Below are positions 13,319-17,649 of a stretch of DNA of 17,649 nucleotides, piece by piece. The stretch's first letter is position 1, and each line of letters starts with the position of its first letter. The DNA is taken from positions 1-17,649 of the forward strand of contig URDG01000042.1 in the NCBI GenBank assembly GCA_900546515.1, given 5' to 3'. The notes under the pieces are model-generated. The model was not told the origin of the DNA and ran no database searches. It saw nothing but the letters and a program-made list of their open reading frames with translations. The position numbers were made by a program, and so were the translations under genes. This stretch comes from an uncultured Eubacteriales bacterium (GTDB lineage Bacteria; Bacillota; Clostridia; Oscillospirales; Oscillospiraceae).

Positions 13319-13909
13319 TTAATAGCCCAGCTCTTCGCCGACAAGCACGATCTCGGTCTCCATACCGCCCATAGGCCCCCAAAGCACGGACAGCGCCTTG
13401 CATATGCGCTGCGGAGAGCGGCAGTCGTGGCACTTGCCGTCGATCTTGCAGGGTGTTTTGATATCAAAGCGGCCGGCGTTCTTCACCGCGGCGACATTGC
13501 GCGCACGTGAAAGCGCAGAGTCAAAGTCGGGGCAGATCTTGTTCGTACCGGCGACTATGAAGACCTTCTTATGACCGAATGTGGTAGCGGATATGCGGTT
13601 GCCGGTTCCGTCGATGTTGAGGAGCTGACCGTCCTCGGTTATTGCGTTGGCGCTGCATATATAGCAGTCCGCAGTGAGCGCCTTCAAAAGCGTCTCCCTG
13701 CCGGGCGTGCGCCAGTGCCATGCGACGTCGTTGTGCGCTGAGAGCATATCGAATAGCCCCAGCGCCTCGACCGTTTTGCTGCCGCCCATACCGACTGTGC
13801 TGCCGTCTATCTCGCCGTCGACGTATGCAGCTGCATCCTTGCCGGTCTCAAAGTACTTCACCTTAAAACCGCGCATCTCAAGATTTTTCATTGTTTTTTC
13901 AAGATCCAT
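13319..13909 (-). CDS. LUD-domain protein (lactate utilisation family) with C-terminal cysteine cluster
   Basis: LUD domain (DUF162) protein of 196 residues, a single-domain relative of LutC/LutB lactate-oxidation proteins. Seen: GGSKTVEALGL (42-52), ADCYICSANAITEDGQLLNIDGTGNR (80-105) and FGHKKVFIVAGTNKI (111-125). A C-terminal cysteine set C154-x5-C160-x2-C163-x6-C170 could hold a metal or iron-sulfur cluster. No LutA or LutB lies nearby, so it is not an ordinary lutABC operon. The ATG at 13909 is chosen because GGAGG lies just upstream, preceded by a strong promoter; upstream in-frame codons to 14026 precede that promoter and are not coding. Function unknown beyond the fold; redox or 2-hydroxyacid metabolism is a guess. 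Confidence 0.88.
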   Translation of the reverse strand: MDLEKTMKNLEMRGFKVKYFETGKDAAAYVDGEIDGSTVGMGGSKTVEALGLFDMLSAHNDVAWHWRTPGRETLLKALTADCYICSANAITEDGQLLNIDGTGNRISATTFGHKKVFIVAGTNKICPDFDSALSRARNVAAVKNAGRFDIKTPCKIDGKCHDCRSPQRICKALSVLWGPMGGMETEIVLVGEELGY

Positions 13910-13936
13910 GCGCTCACCTCCAAAAATACTGAAATT

Positions 13937-13965
13937 ATTATAGCTTATTTTTCCGGTCATTTCAA
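13937..13965 (-). promoter_or_regulatory. Promoter of the LUD-cupin operon
   Basis: Minus strand: TTGAAA (13965-13960), 17-nt spacer, perfect TATAAT (13942-13937), about 28 nt before the chosen start codon. It settles the start of the LUD gene. Confidence 0.75.
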
Positions 13966-13981
13966 TACGCCGCATTAACTC

Positions 13982-14010
13982 TTGACTTGGAGACGTTTCC
14001 ATATTAAAAT
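13982..14010 (+). promoter_or_regulatory. Promoter of the Xre-type membrane regulator gene
   Basis: TTGACT (13982-13987), 17-nt spacer, TAAAAT (14005-14010), back to back with the LUD-cupin promoter. The leader would be about 80 nt. Confidence 0.65.
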
Positions 14011-14062
14011 ATATTAAATATCCCAATTACCATATCCAATATTTTCTTAAAGTTATTGTTTC

Positions 14063-14085
14063 CGGGCAGGTAAAATGCCCGTTTT
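14063..14085 (+). other. Terminator-like hairpin in the leader of the Xre-type gene
   Basis: CGGGCA (14063-14068), 7-nt loop, TGCCCG (14076-14081), then TTTT. It lies between the promoter and the start codon, so it could act as a weak attenuator. The stem is only 6 bp. Confidence 0.35.
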
Positions 14086-14099
14086 ATGAGGGCCTGAAA

Positions 14100-14741
14100 T
14101 TGCTGCTATCTGAACTGAAGCTGGTCTCGGCCAGCAATATTATAAGACTGCGCACCGGCGCGGGAATGACCCAGGCCGAGCTCGGCGCAAAGCTCAACTA
14201 TTCTGACAAGACAATATCCAAATGGGAGCGCGGCGAGGCGATCCCTGACGCCTATGTGCTTACGCAGCTTGCGGAGCTTTTCGGCGTGACCGTGGACTAT
14301 CTGCTCTCATCGCACGACGCGTGGGAAGCCCCGGAGGAAAAGGAAGAGGCAGAGGCCGCCGAGGATGAGGCGGAGGAAGCGCGCTACAGCACGGGGATGA
14401 TAATGGCGCTGACCGTCGTGTCGATATGGACGGCCTGCCTTATCGCATTCGTGGTGCTCTGGCTCACGGTGGGCGCAATCTGGTGGCAGATATTTGCGAT
14501 TGCGTTGCCGGTGTCGCTGCTCGTGCTCGTAATACTGATGTGCGTGTTCAAGAGAGAGAATCTGCTGCAATATGCTATTGCGGCGTTTGTATTCTCGCTT
14601 TTTGTCATGCTGTATTTTCTGATACCGAATTATAAGCCGTGGCAGCTTTTCCTTATAAGCGTTCCGGCCGTCGTAATAGTATTTCTTGCGTGCAATATCA
14701 GAAGAAAACCTAAGAAACACGAGAATTCCAAAACAAAATGA
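14100..14741 (+). CDS. Xre/HTH_3 regulator fused to four membrane helices
   Basis: A 213-residue protein with an N-terminal helix-turn-helix (about 13-68: IIRLRTGAGMTQAELGAKLNYSDKTISKWERGEAIPD), a highly acidic linker (78-94) and four hydrophobic helices near 99-121, 128-150, 155-175 and 181-199, ending in a basic tail. It is probably a membrane-bound transcription factor; this architecture is common in Clostridia and usually uncharacterised. The start is TTG at 14100, with GAGGG about 7 nt upstream; the next in-frame ATG (residue 23) would cut into the DNA-binding domain. It is divergent from the LUD-cupin operon, with back-to-back promoters, so it may regulate that operon and itself. What the membrane part senses is not evident. 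Confidence 0.87.
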   Translation: MLLSELKLVSASNIIRLRTGAGMTQAELGAKLNYSDKTISKWERGEAIPDAYVLTQLAELFGVTVDYLLSSHDAWEAPEEKEEAEAAEDEAEEARYSTGMIMALTVVSIWTACLIAFVVLWLTVGAIWWQIFAIALPVSLLVLVILMCVFKRENLLQYAIAAFVFSLFVMLYFLIPNYKPWQLFLISVPAVVIVFLACNIRRKPKKHENSKTK

Positions 14742-14846
14742 AATGGTTCTACGGAGAGTAGAATCAGTGATACCGGGGGTAGAACGCAATTTTCGCGTTC
14801 TACCCCCGGCGCTTATGCGGGTAGAATTGCCGTAACGCAAAGTAGC
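14742..14846. repeat. Cluster of GTAGAA inverted and direct repeats with a 15-bp perfect hairpin
   Basis: The hexamer GTAGAA or its complement occurs five times: 14747-14752 (complement), 14758-14763, 14779-14784, 14798-14803 (complement) and 14821-14826. The first two form a small hairpin. The next two lie in a perfect 15-bp stem (14773-14787 with 14795-14809, 7-nt loop), not followed by a T-run. It may end the Xre-type transcript or be an operator array for the second DegV gene. Confidence 0.6.
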
Positions 14847-14875
14847 TTGCCCGCGCCGCCGGCGCAGAATATAAT
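14847..14875 (+). promoter_or_regulatory. Promoter of the second DegV gene with palindromic spacer
   Basis: TTGCCC (14847-14852), 17-nt spacer, perfect TATAAT (14870-14875). The spacer contains GCGCCG-C-CGGCGC (14853-14865), a perfect interrupted palindrome that starts directly after the -35, a plausible repressor site. Confidence 0.55.
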
Positions 14876-14912
14876 TCATAGCATAAAATAAGGAAACGAA
14901 GGAATATGCATT

Positions 14913-15800
14913 ATGAGTGACTATATTCTCAGCTGCTGCTCCACAGCGGATCTCAGCAAGGAGCATTTTCAGAGCCGCGATATACACTACGTCTGCTTCC
15001 ATTATTTTGTAAACGACGTTGAGTATTCCGACGATCTCGGCGAGAGCATGCCGTTTGACGAGTTCTATGCGAAGATAGCTGCCGGAGCCGACACCAAGAC
15101 CTCACAGGTCAACATCTCCGAGTATGTGGACTATTTCACCGAATTCCTCGAACAGGGGAAGGATATTGTGCATGTCACGCTCAGCTCCGGTATTTCCGGC
15201 ACGATAAACTCTGCGCGCAATGCCGCCTCTATCCTCAGAGAGCGTTACCCTGAGCGCAAAATATACATTGTCGACTCTCTCGGCGCGTCCTCCGGTTACG
15301 GCCTGCTTATGGACACCGCAGCGACAAAGCGCGACGAGGGCCTGAGCGCAGAGGAGCTGACAGAGTGGCTCGAGGCCAACAAGCTCAAGCTGCACCACTG
15401 GTTTTTCTCGACGGATCTTACGAGCTATGTCCGCGGCGGCAGAATATCCAAGACGGCGGCTGTGTTCGGCGGCCTGCTCGAGATATGCCCGCTGCTGAAT
15501 ATGGACAATCTCGGCCGCCTTATCCCGCGTGCAAAGATCCGTACCAAAAAGCGCGTCATAAAGGAGATCGTCAGCAAGATGGAGCAGGACGCTCAGAACG
15601 GACTGGACTATTCCGGCAAGTGCTATATCTCACAGTCGGCCTGCATGGAGGACGCCCGCGCAGTTGCGGATCTTGTCGAGGCAAAGTTCCCGAAGCTCAA
15701 CGGCAAGGTAGAGATCAATTCCGTTGGCACCACGATAGGTGCGCACACCGGCCCGGGTACCGTGGCGCTCTTCTTCTGGGGCAGCGAACGCAAGGACTGA
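14913..15800 (+). CDS. DegV-family fatty-acid-binding protein (second copy)
   Basis: Second DegV/FakB-like cytosolic lipid-binding protein, 295 residues. Marks: TKTSQVNISEY with T63/S64, TLSSGISGTINSA with S91/S92, YVRGGRISKTAAVFGGLLEICPLL in mid-protein and GAHTGPGTVALFF at the C-terminus. It differs clearly from the first copy. The N-terminal TDS-type motif reads ILSCCSTADL, with Cys where the first copy has Asp (FTDTSSNL), and it carries LHHWFFSTDLTSYV where the first has ICQIFTVDDLMHL. Different fatty-acid preference is plausible, since FakB paralogues elsewhere divide saturated and unsaturated acids. The ATG at 14913 follows AAGGA at about 9 nt. It is a single-gene unit between the repeat-rich region and a strong terminator. 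Confidence 0.93.
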   Translation: MSDYILSCCSTADLSKEHFQSRDIHYVCFHYFVNDVEYSDDLGESMPFDEFYAKIAAGADTKTSQVNISEYVDYFTEFLEQGKDIVHVTLSSGISGTINSARNAASILRERYPERKIYIVDSLGASSGYGLLMDTAATKRDEGLSAEELTEWLEANKLKLHHWFFSTDLTSYVRGGRISKTAAVFGGLLEICPLLNMDNLGRLIPRAKIRTKKRVIKEIVSKMEQDAQNGLDYSGKCYISQSACMEDARAVADLVEAKFPKLNGKVEINSVGTTIGAHTGPGTVALFFWGSERKD

Positions 15801-15817
15801 TAATAAATAAAGATATA

Positions 15818-15865
15818 ATAAAACACACCGCGCAGTCATATAACTGGCTGCGCGGTGTGTTTTAT
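15818..15865. terminator. Strong bidirectional terminator between second DegV gene and gntR-type gene
   Basis: An 18-bp perfect stem (15818-15835 with 15848-15865) with a 12-nt loop. T residues end the plus-strand arm (TGTGTTTTAT), and the A-rich left arm gives T residues on the minus strand. It serves both convergent genes. Confidence 0.85.
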
Positions 15866-15880
15866 CATCAGGGGAGAGCG

Positions 15881-16627
15881 TCAAAGCTCGGTCTGCTTAT
15901 CGCGGAGCATGAGAAACGGGTCGCCTCCGTTGCCGGCCATAGAGGTAAAGCTGAGGCTCGCGTCGACATGCTCGCTCATGGCCTGCCGCGCAAGCTCCGG
16001 CATGCGCATCCTTATCGCGGACACGACCGAAATGTGATTGTACCTGACACTCGGCATCCACGGATTTGCCTCGCTGCTGCTGTCGGTAATGAATTGCAGC
16101 ATGGAGGCCTGATACATCGTGAGCTTCGGCAGAAGCTGGTCGTAGCACTGGATAATGTATGGGTTCCCGCAGGACTTGATTATCAGCTGATGGAAGGGCA
16201 TGTCCGTGTCTCTCATGCCGTCTATGTCGCGCCTTATGACGCTGTCCTTGAACGCCTCGGCCAGTGCCGACAGCTCACGGAGCGTATCGTCGTCGACCAC
16301 GTGCGCGCAGATGGAAGCGGCCTCGCTTTCGATCGCCGTGCGCACTCTGTAAAGGCTTATCATATCCTGTAAATTGAGCTCGAGCACAAAGCTTCCGCTC
16401 TGACCCGGATGCTGTACGACAAAGCCGATGTCGCTGAGCTTGGCGATAGCCTCCGCGACAGGAGTGCGGGATATGCCGAGCGAGGCGGCAAGCTGATTGA
16501 CGTTGAGCTTCGTGCCGGGATTTATTTTAAGGTTGATTATCTCATCATATAGAAGCTGGGCAACAAGATCGCGGAGCTTTGCATCCGGATTCTCGTTCAT
16601 TATCTGCTTGAGCTTGAATTGCTCCAT
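15881..16627 (-). CDS. GntR-family regulator, FadR/FCD subfamily
   Basis: A 248-residue transcription factor: N-terminal winged helix (about 17-80; LVAQLLYDEIINLKINPGTKL, then LAASLGISRTPVAEAIAKLSDIGFV) and a C-terminal all-helical FCD ligand domain (about 88-225). The FCD metal ligands are complete (D142, H146, H198, H220), so binding of a metal plus a small carboxylate effector is likely. The ATG at 16627 is used because GGGAGGG lies 8 nt upstream; an in-frame GTG at 16636 abuts that ribosome site. Its stop faces the second DegV gene. No catabolic operon is directly adjacent, so its target is unclear: the upstream TraX-type gene, itself, or a distant locus. Confidence 0.92.
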   Translation of the reverse strand: MEQFKLKQIMNENPDAKLRDLVAQLLYDEIINLKINPGTKLNVNQLAASLGISRTPVAEAIAKLSDIGFVVQHPGQSGSFVLELNLQDMISLYRVRTAIESEAASICAHVVDDDTLRELSALAEAFKDSVIRRDIDGMRDTDMPFHQLIIKSCGNPYIIQCYDQLLPKLTMYQASMLQFITDSSSEANPWMPSVRYNHISVVSAIRMRMPELARQAMSEHVDASLSFTSMAGNGGDPFLMLRDKQTEL

Positions 16628-16659
16628 TGGAAACACCCTCCCAGAATAATACTGATAAA

Positions 16660-16688
16660 AATATACACCACCGTCCGGGCAAAGTCAA
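16660..16688 (-). promoter_or_regulatory. Promoter of the GntR-family gene, overlapping the TraX-type stop codon
   Basis: Minus strand: TTGACT (16688-16683), 17-nt spacer, TATATT (16665-16660). The TGA inside the -35 hexamer (16687-16685) is the stop codon of the upstream membrane-protein gene. AAAAATATACA occurs at 16657-16667, covering the -10, and again at 16715-16725 upstream, a possible operator pair. Confidence 0.65.
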
Positions 16689-17578
16689 CGTGAAACGAAA
16701 ATTCCAATAAGTGAAAAAATATACAAATGGACGGGGTAGATCAGGTAGAAACCGAGCTTGAAACTGCGGCCGCGCTGCCCGTTATAGCAGAGCATGGGAA
16801 TGACGGCTGCCGCGGCGAAGAGCGTGAACTGTATGCTGCCGAGACGTATCAGATATTCGGATACGCACCAGAGCACGGCGGCGGCAGCCTGGAGCGGGCG
16901 GCTGCGCCGCGTGAGCCACAACATGATGATGAGCAGCAGACCCATGAAGCCGTAATCAGAGCGGGACTGGAATATCGCCGCGGCGGCGACAGCCGTGAAG
17001 AAGAGCAGCAGCGCCCGGACACGCCCGGATCTTTCCGCGGCTGAGCGGCAGAGCAGCTGAAGGCAGGCAAGCAGCGCAAGCGAAATTGCAAGCGTGTAGA
17101 ATATGCTCAAATCCCCGCCGAGCACAGTCAGCCCGCCGATGTTCAGACGCACAAAAGGCAGTACAAGCGCCATGATCAGCCACAGCAGCGAAATGTCAGG
17201 CTTACGGCGGCATGCTAGCAGCAGATACGACAACGTTATAAGAACAAGTGCGGTAATGACTGCGGCGTTCAGACCGTAGAGCCCTGAGGGCAATGCAAAG
17301 CCCTCGGGGGTATAGTTTCCGGATGAAAAGGCGAGGGAGTATGCCGGCTGCGACAGTATCGCAAAGAGCATGAGCCGTGAGAGATAGCGCCGGACGTCCG
17401 AGGTTTTCTCCAGCCCGTTAACGATCAGAAATGCGAAGATAACAAAAGCGGGACGACCTATGGAACGCAGTAAAATATATGTGGAGCCGCCGGTTTTTCC
17501 GGCCAGATAAAGTATGTACCCGGCGTGGTCGGTGAGCATGGAGACAACGGCAATAAGCTTCAGAATGAATGCACTCAA
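16685..17578 (-). CDS. TraX-family multi-pass membrane protein
   Basis: A 297-residue integral membrane protein with roughly nine to ten hydrophobic helices. TraX-family marks: KLIAVVSMLTDHAGYI at the N-terminus, RSIGRPAFVIFAFLIVNGLEKT, SQPAYSLAF and the C-terminal KLGFYLIYPVHLYIF. F-plasmid TraX acetylates the N-terminus of pilin. In Firmicutes, chromosomal relatives occur without pilus genes and their substrate is unknown; membrane-linked acetyl transfer is the best family-based guess. The start is taken as TTG at 17578, because AAAGGAG lies 8 nt upstream; a GTG at 17620 precedes that ribosome site. No other conjugation gene is in the window, so this is not evidence of a plasmid or conjugative element. 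Confidence 0.85.
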   Translation of the reverse strand: MSAFILKLIAVVSMLTDHAGYILYLAGKTGGSTYILLRSIGRPAFVIFAFLIVNGLEKTSDVRRYLSRLMLFAILSQPAYSLAFSSGNYTPEGFALPSGLYGLNAAVITALVLITLSYLLLACRRKPDISLLWLIMALVLPFVRLNIGGLTVLGGDLSIFYTLAISLALLACLQLLCRSAAERSGRVRALLLFFTAVAAAAIFQSRSDYGFMGLLLIIMLWLTRRSRPLQAAAAVLWCVSEYLIRLGSIQFTLFAAAAVIPMLCYNGQRGRSFKLGFYLIYPVHLYIFSLIGIFVSR

Positions 17579-17649
17579 TTTGTCTGCTCCTTTAAAGATA
17601 CCATCAATTGACAAGGACACACACGGTTTTGACGGGCAGAAAAACGCCC

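Noticed and set aside
13910..14026. N-terminal extension of the LUD protein upstream of 13909
   Set aside because: These codons overlap the consensus promoter at 13937-13965 and lack a ribosome site, while the ATG at 13909 has GGAGG.
15365..16372. Open frame of 335 codons on the plus strand
   Set aside because: It runs out of frame through the second DegV gene, crosses a strong terminator and continues antisense to the GntR-family gene; no domain is seen.
16685..17578. TraX-type gene as a sign of a conjugative element
   Set aside because: No relaxase, coupling protein, integrase, pilus gene or attachment site is in the window, and such genes are often chromosomal in Firmicutes.
17622..17649. 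GGGC/GCCC hairpin with an A-rich loop at the right edge as terminator
   Set aside because: Only a 4-bp stem is visible and the window ends in the arm, so nothing can be concluded.

Overview
The window looks like chromosomal DNA from a Gram-positive, anaerobic, probably gut-type Clostridia (Bacillota). This is inferred from strong AGGAGG-type ribosome binding sites before nearly every gene, the G+C-rich coding style with frequent ATA isoleucine codons, two DegV-family proteins, a VanRS-like two-component pair, a lipoprotein-anchored amino-acid ABC transporter and a lactate racemase (LarA) homologue. I found no rRNA, tRNA, CRISPR array, insertion sequence or phage gene. Seventeen protein genes are supported; one is cut by the left edge.

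Layout. (1) 1-3532: cell-wall recycling. A left-truncated anmK (minus) is divergent from nagZ and a BadF-type sugar kinase, which sit head to tail. Together they suggest salvage of GlcNAc-MurNAc fragments. (2) 3533-6148: a LarA-type racemase and a class I aminotransferase form an operon with a very good promoter and end at a large hairpin terminator. (3) 6149-8806: a polar amino-acid ABC transporter (lipoprotein, permease, ATPase), with a stable hairpin after the binding-protein gene. Promoters of (2) and (3) each carry an ARG-box-like sequence, so both may belong to an arginine-repressor regulon. (4) 8875-9980: a first DegV gene (minus) with its own terminator. (5) 10023-12943: an OmpR-type response regulator and a six-helix sensor kinase. 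(6) 12953-14741: a cupin and a LUD-domain protein (minus operon), divergent from an Xre-type regulator fused to four membrane helices. (7) 14742-15866: a second DegV gene behind a region dense in short inverted repeats. (8) 15881-17578: a FadR/FCD-type GntR regulator and a TraX-family membrane protein (both minus).

No single locus is plainly a new defence or mobile system. The candidates most worth following are the LarA-aminotransferase operon with possible ArgR control, the GTAGA-type inverted repeats placed similarly upstream of both DegV genes, and an abrupt shift in synonymous codon use inside anmK near position 600, which suggests recombination or a chimeric assembly join.

All calls rest on reading motifs, ribosome binding sites and promoter hexamers by eye; no database search or folding program was used.
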